The notes: generated by a model not told the origin, from the letters alone. DNA of 64,000 nt from Geothrix campi (GCF_024609265.1 NZ_JANHMP010000001.1:1054001-1118000), one strand, 5' to 3'; shown: positions 1 through 8,360, numbered from the stretch's first letter. Translations and numbers: made by a program.

Positions 1-2
1 CG

Positions 3-290
3 GAGATCCAGGCCCTGCGCAGCGCTGGGGCCTGGGCGAAGAACTATCGACTCACGGGGGCCACGCTCTACGTGACGCTGGAGCCCTGCCTCATGTGCTT
101 CGGCGCCTTGATCCACGCTCGCGTGGGCCGGGTGGTGTTCGGCGCCCCGGATCCCAAGGTCGGCGTCAGCCGCTGGCTGGACACGCTCGATGGCGCGGCC
201 CTGAACCATCGGTTCACGTTCGAGGGCGGCCTGCTGGAGCCTGAGTGCCGGGAGCAGCTCCAGGCCTTCTTTCGGCGGCGGCGCGCCTAG
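3..290 (+). CDS. tadA: tRNA adenosine(34) deaminase, C-terminal part (cut by window edge)
   Basis: The open frame enters from the left window edge and ends at 290. It encodes the C-terminal two thirds of a cytidine/deoxycytidylate-deaminase-fold protein. The zinc-binding PCxxC motif reads EPCLMC, followed by GALIHARV and a VVFGAPDPK strand, the arrangement of bacterial TadA. TadA deaminates A34 to inosine in tRNA-Arg(ACG). The HAE half of the zinc site lies upstream of the window. A GTG at 72 inside the frame is not the true start, because conserved residues (ALRSAGAWAKN, then LTGATLYVTLEPC) are encoded before it. The Arg-rich tail RRRRA is usual for the family. A guanine deaminase or similar family member cannot be fully excluded without the N-terminus. 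Confidence 0.85.
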   Translation, partial: EIQALRSAGAWAKNYRLTGATLYVTLEPCLMCFGALIHARVGRVVFGAPDPKVGVSRWLDTLDGAALNHRFTFEGGLLEPECREQLQAFFRRRRA

Positions 291-299
291 CGCTGTGGG

Positions 300-1436
300 T
301 CAACGCTCCGGGAGCGGCTCTGGGGACGAGACCAGGAACAGGTTGGGGACGTCCCCGGCGGAATAGCCTTCCTCCGCAGGGAAGAACGCGGCCGTCAGCG
401 CCCTGAGCAGGCTGGGGCGCGTCACGCCCTCCCCCTCGGACCAGAGAAAGGCCACCAGGGGCGACGGGTGAATCGGGGTCGGGCTGGTGGTCGCTGAGGC
501 GCGCATGGACCTGGGCAGCACCTCCAGCCTGGCCGGACCACGGCTCCGCCCGGCCTTGCTGAAGGCCTGGGCCTCGCGGAATCCGGGATGGGCCGTGGGG
601 GCCACGAAGACCTTGGCGATGGCCCAGCCGGGTTCGGGAAACCGGAGGGGCGCCACCAGGGCGATGTCCTTGCCGAAGGATACGACCATCCCGGGGGCCA
701 AGCGGCGCCCGCGGATCCGCAGTTCGGTCTCCTCGCCGGGACGTACCACCGTGGGGACCACCTCATCGACCTGGGGGGCTTCTTCACCACCCAGCTTCAC
801 GAAGTAGCGGATCTGGGGCGGTTCAACGTACACCTGTGGGGAGAGGATCCTCAGGGTGACCCAGTGTTCCCCAAGAGCCGTGGTGGGGAGCGGGAGCATG
901 CTGCGGGAATCCAACGTGACCGTCCCTGCGAAGGCCAGCTGCGTCGCAAAGGTGCCCAGGGGGATGCCATCCACCACCCACTGGGCCTGGAGGATCCCCG
1001 TGCCCTCGAACTTCAGATCAGCAAACACCGCCAGGGGGCTGAAGCCCTGCTCCACCGACCTGTCCACGCGGCCATCCTCCCACCGCAGGCGCAGCATGGA
1101 GATGGTGAACGGAGCCGAGGGACCCAGGCGGGTCGCCACGAGGATCGGTACCTGGACGGTGGCTGGAAGCCCCGCGCCCGCGGCGTAGGGATACGACGCA
1201 CGCACCGTGTAGGAACCCGTCCGCGCATAGACATGGGAGGCCACGATCCCGCCGCTGAGGGGCTGGGTCTGGTCTCCGAAATCCCAGGAGACGGGCCCGA
1301 CGGGGGGGTAGGTCGGGGAAAGCACAAAAGTGGCGGGTGCCCCGGCGACCGGGACACCCGGGGTGACCGTGATCGTCCCCTGGGCCCGAAGTGCAAGAGC
1401 GCAGAAAAGGGTGAGGGTGATGAGGAGGGTTCGCAT
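300..1436 (-). CDS. Secreted PKD-domain protein of unknown function
   Basis: 378 residues. The N-terminus MRTLLITLTLFCALALRAQ is a clear Sec signal peptide. A PKD-like domain (about residues 22-95, with the WDFGD signature) follows, then a beta-rich middle part without a recognised family, and an IPT/TIG-like immunoglobulin segment (about 235-330, starting near VVPTVVRPGEE). The frame stays open upstream to 2156, but the ATG at 1436 has a GAGGAG ribosome site 7 bases away and is followed by the signal peptide, so it is the start. It is the last gene of a three-gene leftward operon, 11 bases behind the barrel gene. A surface or periplasmic binding role is plausible from the domains; the function is unknown. 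Confidence 0.8.
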   Translation of the reverse strand: MRTLLITLTLFCALALRAQGTITVTPGVPVAGAPATFVLSPTYPPVGPVSWDFGDQTQPLSGGIVASHVYARTGSYTVRASYPYAAGAGLPATVQVPILVATRLGPSAPFTISMLRLRWEDGRVDRSVEQGFSPLAVFADLKFEGTGILQAQWVVDGIPLGTFATQLAFAGTVTLDSRSMLPLPTTALGEHWVTLRILSPQVYVEPPQIRYFVKLGGEEAPQVDEVVPTVVRPGEETELRIRGRRLAPGMVVSFGKDIALVAPLRFPEPGWAIAKVFVAPTAHPGFREAQAFSKAGRSRGPARLEVLPRSMRASATTSPTPIHPSPLVAFLWSEGEGVTRPSLLRALTAAFFPAEEGYSAGDVPNLFLVSSPEPLPER

Positions 1437-1447
1437 GGGGCTGCTCC

Positions 1448-3535
1448 TCAGTACGAGATGTTCAGGAGAATGGAGACCGTGTTGTCGTTCCCCGGAATGA
1501 CGACTGCCACCGGCGCTCCTGGGGTGGTTCCCCCCGTACCCGTTCCTCCCGTGCCGGTCCCGGCCAGGGGCGGGGCCATCAGGCTGGGAGTATGGGTGTA
1601 GCGGCCCTTGAGGCCCAGGCTCGCCCGGCCACGGCCCTTGAGGAAGGTATCCAGGAAGAAGCGCAAAGTGCCCTCGGCCACGGAGTTCTCCATGACCTCG
1701 CCGGTGACGAGCACGGTCCGGGAGATGCCGCCGTTCAGGAGGAAGCCCAGAATGCCGGGGATCAGGGCCACATCGGCATTCAGGAAGGCGTTCTCCATGG
1801 TGGTCTTCTGGTCGCCGGGATCGCTGAGGGTGCGGGACCAGCTCAGGTTCGGGGATAGCCGCACCCGCTGGCCCAGCGCCAGACTCCCGCCCAGGGAGAA
1901 GGTGGTGCTGCTGCCCGTCGTGTCGCTGGCCCCTTCCGAGCGGAGCCGATCGAACTGGGCGTTGAAAGCCAGGCTGGAGGCGGGCGGCAGCACCAGATCG
2001 AACCCAGTGGTCAGCCCGGAGCGTTTGCTGTTGCTGAAGGGGATGAGCGGATTGGAGATCAGCTCGGCCTCCTGGTGAGCCTGCCGGAGGCCCACTCGCC
2101 AGAACAGGGTCTGGGTGAGCCCCACCCGCGCATCCAGGCTCTCGGACTGGTTCCATGCCTGGTCCAGGCCTGGCTGTCCGGTGGGGTTGGTGCGCTCGTC
2201 GATGGCGGTGGCGCTGAGGCTCCAGGTCGCCCGGTTGAAGCCGACGCTGCCGTTCAGGGTGCGGCGATCGCCGACGAAGAAGGCCACGCCCACGGTGCCG
2301 AAGTCCCGGCCCACATCGTGGTAGCCCAATTGGGCAGTGAAGGGTCCATCGGCCCAGAAGCCGCTCAGACGCCAGGCCTGGTCGCTGAAGTGGGAGGCCT
2401 CGTTCAGCAGATCCTTGGTGAAGAGGCTGCGGGCGTACTCTCCGGACAAGGCCAGCCGGCTGTCAAAGAATCGTCCGTCCAGGACCAGGGCCCCCGTGGA
2501 CCCGTCCCGCACGGTGGGCGCGTAGGCGGACACCAGGTTCATGGCGGTGGCGGGGTCGTCCTTCCCCGAAAGGAAGACCACTTTGGCCCGGAGGTTGCCA
2601 TTGAGCCACCCGTAACCCAGGGACCCGCCGTAGACCTCACTGCCCTTCACGGGCCAGACCAGGCCCTCGGTTCCCGAGTGTGCCTGGGTGTTGAGCGCGA
2701 AGAGGTGGGCCCCCAGCGGCTGTCCGGCATAGGCGTAATCCAGGCCCCGCCGCCCCGCGCCGGCCAGGGTGAACTCGGATTCCTGGACGACCATGTCACC
2801 CAGCTGGACCTTGTGACCATCGACCGCGTAGGCCGCCTGGAGGTCGCCCAGGCTCCAGCGCGTCTGGCCTCCGAAGGGCTGGTTGGTATAGACCACCCGG
2901 GCGTTCAGCAGCACCTGCTGGCCCGCCTCGTCCTTCTGATAGGCGAACCGGATCTGGCCCGACGCCAGATTCCGCGGCTCGCCGGGTACCGGATTCTGGT
3001 GATGGGCCACCCGTTCATAGGCACCGTCGACATAGATGGGGCCATGGACTGGGGGCTGCCCACCCGGGACCGAGCCTGTGCCGGCCCCCGTATCCGGGCC
3101 CATGAGCACCGGCGGCGCCTGACCCGCCTGGGCCTGGGCGGCGCCCGTCCCGGTCGCGGGCGCCGCGAGCGTGCCCGGCATCTGCAGGCTGGCAAAGGCG
3201 GCGGGTGCCTCCTTGGGCAGGTACTTGATGCCGGAGGGCGTGCGCAGAGCTGCGTAGTATTCAAGCTTCGCCCCGCTGGGAACCGTGGCCAGCAGCTGGC
3301 CGGCATAGGAGACCCCATCGGGACCGGCATCCAGGTTGAAGCTGGAGAACTCCTCCTCTCCCGCGACGCGGTAGAAGACCACCACCCATTCCGTTCCCGC
3401 AGGCGCCGTGGCGGTCCCCTGGAGGGGTCCGCCGGGTGCCGAAGGCGGCTTCAGTTCGAATCCATCCTCGGCCGCCACCGCGATGCAAGCGGCGGTGGCG
3501 GCCAGGGTGAAGGCCCGCAGAGAACGGTCGATCAA
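1448..3535 (-). CDS. Large secreted protein with Ig-like N-domain and outer-membrane beta-barrel-like C-domain
   Basis: 695 residues. The start is a TTG at 3535 with GGGAGG 5 bases upstream; an ATG overlapping it is out of frame. A signal peptide (LRAFTLAATAACIAVAA) leads into a roughly 90-residue beta-sandwich-like segment. This is followed by a Pro/Gly/Ala/Gln linker (about 120-160) and some 500 residues of alternating amphipathic strands (for example LNARVVYTN, LQAAYAVDG, LRAKVVFLSG). The chain ends in ILLNISY, a terminal aromatic typical of barrels inserted by Bam. A Gly/Thr-rich loop precedes the last strand. No known family was recognised. Its place between two exported proteins suggests a shared envelope structure or secretion role, which is inference. 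Confidence 0.75.
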   Translation of the reverse strand: MIDRSLRAFTLAATAACIAVAAEDGFELKPPSAPGGPLQGTATAPAGTEWVVVFYRVAGEEEFSSFNLDAGPDGVSYAGQLLATVPSGAKLEYYAALRTPSGIKYLPKEAPAAFASLQMPGTLAAPATGTGAAQAQAGQAPPVLMGPDTGAGTGSVPGGQPPVHGPIYVDGAYERVAHHQNPVPGEPRNLASGQIRFAYQKDEAGQQVLLNARVVYTNQPFGGQTRWSLGDLQAAYAVDGHKVQLGDMVVQESEFTLAGAGRRGLDYAYAGQPLGAHLFALNTQAHSGTEGLVWPVKGSEVYGGSLGYGWLNGNLRAKVVFLSGKDDPATAMNLVSAYAPTVRDGSTGALVLDGRFFDSRLALSGEYARSLFTKDLLNEASHFSDQAWRLSGFWADGPFTAQLGYHDVGRDFGTVGVAFFVGDRRTLNGSVGFNRATWSLSATAIDERTNPTGQPGLDQAWNQSESLDARVGLTQTLFWRVGLRQAHQEAELISNPLIPFSNSKRSGLTTGFDLVLPPASSLAFNAQFDRLRSEGASDTTGSSTTFSLGGSLALGQRVRLSPNLSWSRTLSDPGDQKTTMENAFLNADVALIPGILGFLLNGGISRTVLVTGEVMENSVAEGTLRFFLDTFLKGRGRASLGLKGRYTHTPSLMAPPLAGTGTGGTGTGGTTPGAPVAVVIPGNDNTVSILLNISY

Positions 3536-3574
3536 GCATGCCTCCCAGACAGGGGGGAAACCCTGGGCAAGGTC

Positions 3575-5029
3575 CTACTGCTCACGCGCGGCGAGACCGC
3601 GCGGGCCCCCGAGGTGGCCCTTGATGACCGGGTCACCGTCGAGCATGGCTTCGACTTTCCGGAGCAGCGCCGGATCCTTGGCGAACCGCGTGCGGGCCTC
3701 GTTCAGCAGAGCCCGCCTCTCGGCCTCCGCCTCGGCCCCCGACTTCCCGGCAAAGCGGCGGGAGATCTCGGCGTCCACCCGGGGCTTCGCCGCGGGGTCC
3801 ACCTTGGGGGCTGTGGCCTGGATGCGCTTGAACTCCTGCCAGGGACCCTTCAGCTTGGCGCCCATCTGGGTGCCGACGGTCTTGGCGGTCAAGCGCGAGG
3901 CCGCCGTCCGGTTGAAGGGCGCCATGGCCATGGTCTTATGCTGGTTCAGGTTCAGGGCCATGATCCCCGGAGCGGGCGCAGCCCCGGCCACATGGAGGGT
4001 AAAGGCGCGCACATCCAGACGCTGGCGCGGGATCAGGGCGTTAAGCGCATCACAGGAGGACTTCGTCTTCGCGCGCTGGACCTTCTGCATGGCGTCGGCG
4101 ATCTTCTTCGCCACGGCGGCGCGGTCCAGGGCGTCCTGGATGGGCCGCTGCGCCTGATCGAGGGTGGCTTTGGCCTGCGACATCACCGCGTCATGCACCT
4201 GGGTCATGGTGGTGATGGCCTGGGTGGTGATCTGGGTGATGGCGTCATCCACGATCCGGCTCGGATCGAAGATGCGCTCGGGATGGTTCACCAGATCCGT
4301 GAGCATGTTGCCCAGCGTCTGAAGCGGGGCCAGCAGGGCGGTCTGGGCGATGTTCGCGGCGGAGGAGGCGGCGGAGGCCGCCTGCTGCTCCGCCTGAGTG
4401 GCGAACTGGCGAACCTGATTGATGGGCTGGGTCACGTCGGGGCGCAGGGCGTCGATGGCCTCCTTGGCCCTCCGGAGGGCATCCTGCACCTCCTGGGGTT
4501 CGGCCGGGAGATCGATTCGGGCCATGGAGCCCGTTGCGGCCGTACCCGCGGCCACGGGTTTCGGCGTGGCCGCCGCGGGGCGGACTCCCGGAGGCTGGAC
4601 GCCCGCCACTCCGGCCCGCGCTCCCGCGCCACCGACCGGGGCCATGGCCCCGGTCACCACATGGGGAGCCATCACCTGCGGCCGACTGCCCTCATTGACT
4701 ACAGATTGGGCCAGCTGGACCGCGGCGTTGAAATCCCCTTCGGCCTGGCCGGCCAGGTTGCGCAGATCCCCGGCGGCACCGTTCAACTCCGCCTTGGCGA
4801 GGTTGACGACATCGGCAGCCTGCTGTCCCAGGGTCGACACCAATCGCCCGACGTTCTGGATGAGGGAGTTGATGCTGTTGATCAGGCTTTCGAGCGCACA
4901 GGTGAGACCCCCCGAGGCCACGGCGCCGACGCAGCTCCAGAAGTCGTCGCAGCAGGCCTGGAGCGGAGTGGCGAGCGGGAACACGCTCACGAGCGCCATG
5001 GTGGCGATGGAATAATGTCGAAATTTCAC
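3575..5029 (-). CDS. Secreted Ala/Gln-rich helical protein of unknown function
   Basis: 484 residues with a GTG start at 5029, GGGAGG 7 bases upstream and a signal peptide ending near PLQACCDDFW. The mature protein begins with three clustered cysteines (CCDDFWSC) and a fourth near residue 44. Long amphipathic helices follow (residues about 45-110 and 180-310), rich in Ala, Gln and Asn, with a Pro/Ala/Gly linker between them. The C-terminal third is basic, with a KxxxEA pattern. This looks like an extracytoplasmic coiled-coil or filament-like protein. The lipobox is unconvincing (LQAC, preceded by Pro-Leu). It is the first gene of the leftward operon and lies 39 bases before the barrel gene. 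No family recognised. Confidence 0.72.
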   Translation of the reverse strand: MKFRHYSIATMALVSVFPLATPLQACCDDFWSCVGAVASGGLTCALESLINSINSLIQNVGRLVSTLGQQAADVVNLAKAELNGAAGDLRNLAGQAEGDFNAAVQLAQSVVNEGSRPQVMAPHVVTGAMAPVGGAGARAGVAGVQPPGVRPAAATPKPVAAGTAATGSMARIDLPAEPQEVQDALRRAKEAIDALRPDVTQPINQVRQFATQAEQQAASAASSAANIAQTALLAPLQTLGNMLTDLVNHPERIFDPSRIVDDAITQITTQAITTMTQVHDAVMSQAKATLDQAQRPIQDALDRAAVAKKIADAMQKVQRAKTKSSCDALNALIPRQRLDVRAFTLHVAGAAPAPGIMALNLNQHKTMAMAPFNRTAASRLTAKTVGTQMGAKLKGPWQEFKRIQATAPKVDPAAKPRVDAEISRRFAGKSGAEAEAERRALLNEARTRFAKDPALLRKVEAMLDGDPVIKGHLGGPRGLAAREQ

Positions 5030-5243
5030 GAAAACCTCCCTCGGCAGGGCCCGGGGGAGCCGTCGAAGGGATCGGTAAACCCGAACCGGCGGACTCTCTG
5101 CGGGCGTTAACCTTGCATCTCAATGTCAGGCAATGCCTGCCGATGGTCGTGCGAAGGAGACCGTGAGTCAAGGGTTTGAATGGTATTTTTCACGAGTCTA
5201 AATTGTAGACGACCTTAAAGTTATCTTTTCACATTCGGGATAT
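5030..5243. other. Upstream region of the three-gene operon
   Basis: No gene. The stretch 5175-5243 is markedly richer in A and T than its surroundings. It lies between the stop of the DUF2891 gene and the GTG start at 5029, so it should hold the leftward promoter. No pair of -35 and -10 boxes was convincing enough to place one. Confidence 0.35.
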
Positions 5244-6326
5244 CTATCTGATACCGGTGCCCCTGGCCTCGAGCATGCGGACGGCAAAGGTGGCCAGCCA
5301 ATGCTCCCCTTCGTAGCTGCCGGTGGCCAGATTGGGTAGCGAGGCCCGGGCGTGCCGGTCGGCGCAGCGGATCAGGGCCGCCCGCCGGGGGTCCTTCGGT
5401 CCGAAGGTCCGGGCCAGATCGTACAAAGCCCGGGCGCGGCTCAAGTTCAGACCATCCAGATGGACGATCTTGGGGTCTGTCCGGTCCGAGACCGTCGCGG
5501 GGGCCAGCGTGCCCGGCAGGCCGGGCAGGAAGCCGTCCAGCCAGCGGTGGAACCGGTCCCGGGGCAGCAGGCGGGCCATGAGGGCGACCTCTTCCAGGCA
5601 GGGCGACAGGAAATCCTCCCCGCCCGGCTCCCACGCGAGGGGCCCGTGGCGGTCCTTCCCGAACCAGCTGAGGGCACGGTCCAGGATCGCCGCCTCCAGC
5701 CGGGTGTCCTTGGCGACCCGCGCGTAGTCCAACGCCAGATCCAGGCTGAAGGCCGAATTGGGATGCACGCCGGTGCGGATCGGATAGGTCTGCTTCGGCA
5801 GGAAATCAAGGAAGGCCGCGGAGACCCGGTCGGCGAGCGGCTGCAGGGCGGCGGACCAGCGCCGGGCCTCGGGTGCATCCCAGGACCTCAGCTCCGCCGT
5901 CAGCTTGAGCAGCCAGGCCCAGCCATAGGTGCGCTCGAAGCTCCGGCGCCCGGACTGGCCGAAGTAGGCCACCTCGGCGGCGATGCGGTCGGGCGTCAGG
6001 TTCTCATCCAGGACCGCGCGAATCTCTGCGGCCCTGGCCATGCCGGGATGAGTGCGCAGCAGGCGCACCAGCATCCAGTGCCCGTGGACCGAGGAGTGCC
6101 AGTCGAAACAGCCGTAGAACGCCGGGTGCAGCGCCTTCGGGGACTTCACCTCCTCTGCCCCGTTCATCACGTGATCCAGCTTGTTCGGGTACTCCTGCCG
6201 CGCGCATTTCAGCGCCAGCGCGGCGAAGCGGTCCGCCGCCGCGTCCGTCAACGCCAGGTCAGCCTCCTGGGCCGTCAGGGCGACTCCCGCCAGCACCAGC
6301 CCCAGCATCCAAGCCCTTGCAGCCAT
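5244..6326 (-). CDS. DUF2891 family exported protein
   Basis: 360 residues starting with a signal peptide (MAARAWMLGLVLAGVALTAQ). The mature part carries the DUF2891 hallmark around residues 60-80: LHPAFYGCFDWHSSVHG, then HWMLVRLL. It continues with alpha-helical repeats reminiscent of alpha/alpha toroid folds (WAWLLKL, PNSAFSLDLALDYAR, FLSPCLEEVALM). The family occurs in several phyla and its biochemical activity is not known to me. The ATG at 6326 is preferred over a longer open frame because the upstream part crosses the tRNA-Ser gene. It is transcribed divergently from tRNA-Ser(CGA) and convergently to nothing obvious. Probably a single-gene unit. Confidence 0.85.
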   Translation of the reverse strand: MAARAWMLGLVLAGVALTAQEADLALTDAAADRFAALALKCARQEYPNKLDHVMNGAEEVKSPKALHPAFYGCFDWHSSVHGHWMLVRLLRTHPGMARAAEIRAVLDENLTPDRIAAEVAYFGQSGRRSFERTYGWAWLLKLTAELRSWDAPEARRWSAALQPLADRVSAAFLDFLPKQTYPIRTGVHPNSAFSLDLALDYARVAKDTRLEAAILDRALSWFGKDRHGPLAWEPGGEDFLSPCLEEVALMARLLPRDRFHRWLDGFLPGLPGTLAPATVSDRTDPKIVHLDGLNLSRARALYDLARTFGPKDPRRAALIRCADRHARASLPNLATGSYEGEHWLATFAVRMLEARGTGIR

Positions 6327-6380
6327 CACCGCCTCCCGGATGCTGGATTCTAGCGGGCGGTTTGCTAGAATGAGCGTCCC

Positions 6381-6472
<92 letters not shown>

Positions 6473-6474
6473 TT

Positions 6475-6495
6475 GCGCCCCGCCCTGCGGGGCGC
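6475..6495 (+). terminator. Hairpin terminator of tRNA-Ser(CGA)
   Basis: A 9-bp perfect stem (GCGCCCCGC with GCGGGGCGC) and a 3-nt loop begin 4 bases after the tRNA CCA end. No long T tract follows, so termination may be partial or need Rho. The same hairpin-only arrangement follows tRNA-Ser(GGA). Confidence 0.6.
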
Positions 6496-6513
6496 ACTGC
6501 ATTGCCCGCGGAG

Positions 6514-6533
6514 GCACGATTGGAAAATCGTGT
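6514..6533 (+). repeat. Hairpin nearly identical to the anticodon arm of tRNA-Ser(GGA)
   Basis: The segment GCACGATTGGAAAATCGTGT folds into a 7-bp stem (CACGATT/AATCGTG) with a GGAA tetraloop. It differs from the anticodon arm of the tRNA-Ser(GGA) at 8152 by a single extra A. It sits between the terminator of tRNA-Ser(CGA) and pepD. It may be a tRNA relic or a leader hairpin; the sequence cannot decide. Confidence 0.45.
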
Positions 6534-6626
6534 CACACCGTGATCCCTGTCACGTCCCGGGCCACCGGCCGGCCGGTACAGTTGACGGAACCGCCCCGGC
6601 TGACTGGCCGGGCATACGGAGGTTTT

Positions 6627-8075
6627 GTGGACGCACTGCTCGAATCCCTTGAACCGAAAACGTTCTGGTCCTATTTCCTTGAATTGTCGAAGATCCCCCG
6701 CGGGTCCAAGAACGAGGCCGCAGCCGCGGCCTGGGTGGCGGATCAGGCCAAAGCTCTGGGTTGCGAGGTGGAGCGCGACGAAGTCGGCAATGTGATCATC
6801 CGGAAGAAGGCCACGCCGGGGAAGGAAGGCCGGCCCACCGTCTGCCTCCAGGCCCACGTGGACATGGTCTGCGAGCAGAACGAGGGCACCGGCCACGACT
6901 TCCTGAAGGATCCCATCAAGGTCTGGAAGGACGGAGACCTGCTCCGGGCCAAGGGCACGACGCTTGGCGCCGACAACGGCATCGGCGTGGCCGCGGCCCT
7001 GGCGGTGCTCGCCAGCAAGGACATCGCCCATGGCCCTATCGAGGCTCTGATCACCATCGACGAGGAAACCGGCCTCACCGGCGCCAACGGGCTCCAGCCC
7101 GGCCGCCTCCAGGCGAAGTTCCTCCTCAACCTCGATAGCGAGGAGGAGGGCTACCTCACCATCGGGTGCGCCGGCGGCGAGGACACCATCGTGACCCGCA
7201 AGCTCACCCGCACGGCCGCGCCCACTGGCACCAAGGCCTTCCGGCTGAAGGTGTTCGGCCTCCGGGGCGGCCACTCCGGCATCGACATCCACGCCGGCCG
7301 GGGCAATGCCATCCGCATCCTCGCCCAGGTCCTGGGCACCCTGAAGCCGGCCTTCGCGTTCAGCCTGGCCGCCATCAAGGGTGGCAACAAGCGCAACGCC
7401 ATCCCCCGTGAGGCCTCGGCCCAGATCTTCCTGGATCCCGCGCAGGAGCAGGCCTTCAGGACGGCCCTGGCGGAGCATGAAGCGCACTGGCGTGCTGCCC
7501 TCGGTGCCCACGATCCCGGCCTCCACCTGGCTCTGGAAGCCGGGGAAGCCACCCAGGTCATGTCCAGCGCCGACACCGATGCCCTGATCCGCCTGTTGCT
7601 GGCCCTGCCCCACGGCGTCGAGGCCATGAGCCCGGACATTCCGGGACTGGTGCAGACCTCCACGAACATGGGCGTGATCGAGACCCGCGAGGATGAGGTG
7701 GAAGTGAACCTCCTCACCCGCAGCTCCATCAACGCCTCGAGGGCGGCCCTGTCCGAGCGCATCGCCGCCACCTGCGCCCTGGGCGGGTTCGAGTCCCACG
7801 TCACCGGCGGGTACCCCGGCTGGAAGCCCGAGCCCAAGGCCTCGCTGGTCCGCATCGTCAACGAGACCAACCAGAAGGTGTTCGGCAAGCCGCTGGAGAT
7901 CATGGCCATCCATGCCGGCCTGGAATGCGGCCTCATCGGCGAGAAGTACACCGAGATGGAGATGGTGTCCTTCGGTCCCAGCATGTGGGACGTCCACACT
8001 CCCGATGAGCATGTGAGCGTGCCCTCCGTGGGCAACTTCTGGAAGCTGCTGGCCGCTGTCCTCGAGGCCGTGTAG
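6627..8075 (+). CDS. pepD: Aminoacyl-histidine dipeptidase (M20 family, PepD-like)
   Basis: 482 residues, matching the usual length of PepD (E. coli about 485). The enzyme cleaves dipeptides such as Xaa-His in the cytoplasm and needs two zinc ions. Ligands are visible: H77 and D79 (LQAHVDM), D116 (GADNGIG), E146/E147 (TIDEETG), D170 (LNLDSEEEG) and a C-terminal His in DVHTPDEHVSV. The catalytic and lid domains are in the usual M20C order. The start is a GTG at 6627 with GGAGG 4 bases upstream. Earlier in-frame codons run back into the tRNA gene and are rejected. It sits alone between two tRNA-Ser genes, so it may be reached by read-through from the first. Confidence 0.93.
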   Translation: MDALLESLEPKTFWSYFLELSKIPRGSKNEAAAAAWVADQAKALGCEVERDEVGNVIIRKKATPGKEGRPTVCLQAHVDMVCEQNEGTGHDFLKDPIKVWKDGDLLRAKGTTLGADNGIGVAAALAVLASKDIAHGPIEALITIDEETGLTGANGLQPGRLQAKFLLNLDSEEEGYLTIGCAGGEDTIVTRKLTRTAAPTGTKAFRLKVFGLRGGHSGIDIHAGRGNAIRILAQVLGTLKPAFAFSLAAIKGGNKRNAIPREASAQIFLDPAQEQAFRTALAEHEAHWRAALGAHDPGLHLALEAGEATQVMSSADTDALIRLLLALPHGVEAMSPDIPGLVQTSTNMGVIETREDEVEVNLLTRSSINASRAALSERIAATCALGGFESHVTGGYPGWKPEPKASLVRIVNETNQKVFGKPLEIMAIHAGLECGLIGEKYTEMEMVSFGPSMWDVHTPDEHVSVPSVGNFWKLLAAVLEAV

Positions 8076-8151
8076 CCCTGCCGATCACGGCCCTTGGCCA
8101 GAGCCAGGGGCCGTGATAACCTTGCTGCTTCCGCCTCCGCGCGGAGCCACG

Positions 8152-8242
8152 GGAGAGTTGTCCGAGTGGCTGAAGGAGCACGATTGGAAATCGTGTAACG
8201 GTCAAAAGCCGTTCGGGGGTTCGAATCCCCCACTCTCCGCCA
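8152..8242 (+). tRNA. tRNA-Ser (anticodon GGA)
   Basis: 91 nt with encoded CCA. Acceptor GGAGAGT pairs with ACTCTCC. The anticodon stem ACGAT/ATCGT encloses TGGAA, giving anticodon GGA for UCC/UCU codons. The long variable arm (GTAACGGTCAAAAGCCGTTC) is that of a class II tRNA. The T loop is GGTTCGAATCC with discriminator G. Its last 23 nt are repeated in inverted orientation 31 nt downstream. Confidence 0.95.
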
Positions 8243-8245
8243 AAA

Positions 8246-8266
8246 GCGCCCGCCATCGGCGGGCGC
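8246..8266 (+). terminator. Hairpin terminator of tRNA-Ser(GGA)
   Basis: A perfect 9-bp stem, GCGCCCGCC with GGCGGGCGC, and a 3-nt ATC loop begin 4 nt after the CCA end and are followed by ACTTGTTT. The hairpin is itself enclosed by the larger inverted repeat of the tRNA 3' end. Its right half recurs in the second repeat copy at 8448. Confidence 0.65.
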
Positions 8267-8360
8267 ACTTGTTTGGCGGAGAGTGGGGGATTCGAAGTCA
8301 CTGAAATGCTGGCAGGTAGCGGCCCCTGGGGACAGCCCGGGGGGCTGTCGGAAGGGATCA
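8254..8360 (+). repeat. Repeat unit, copy 1
   Basis: About 107 bp, repeated 194 bp downstream with few differences. It starts in the terminator hairpin of tRNA-Ser(GGA), includes the inverted tRNA 3' end, then GTCACTGAAATGCTGGCA and a GACAGCC/GGCTGTC hairpin (8331-8349). A 12-bp inverted repeat flanks this hairpin (GAAATGCTGGCA at 8303-8314, TGCCAGCATTTC at 8367-8378), so the region can form a nested stem-loop. No coding sense is evident. Confidence 0.85.
8274..8296 (-). repeat. Inverted copy of the tRNA-Ser(GGA) 3' end (23 bp, perfect)
   Basis: On the minus strand these 23 nt are identical to tRNA positions 8220-8242, from the T-loop TTCGAA through the discriminator to CCA. The copy stops exactly at the T-loop boundary and continues on the plus strand with GTCACTG. 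With the tRNA it forms a 23-bp inverted repeat around the terminator hairpin. T-loop-to-3'-end segments are a known class of integrase attachment site in tRNA genes, but no integrase is nearby. Confidence 0.9.

Noticed and set aside
2075-5110. A plus-strand open frame of about 1011 codons opposite the secreted operon
   Set aside because: It is a shadow of GC-rich codon usage on the other strand: no ribosome site, no family, and the minus-strand genes have signal peptides and sensible spacing.
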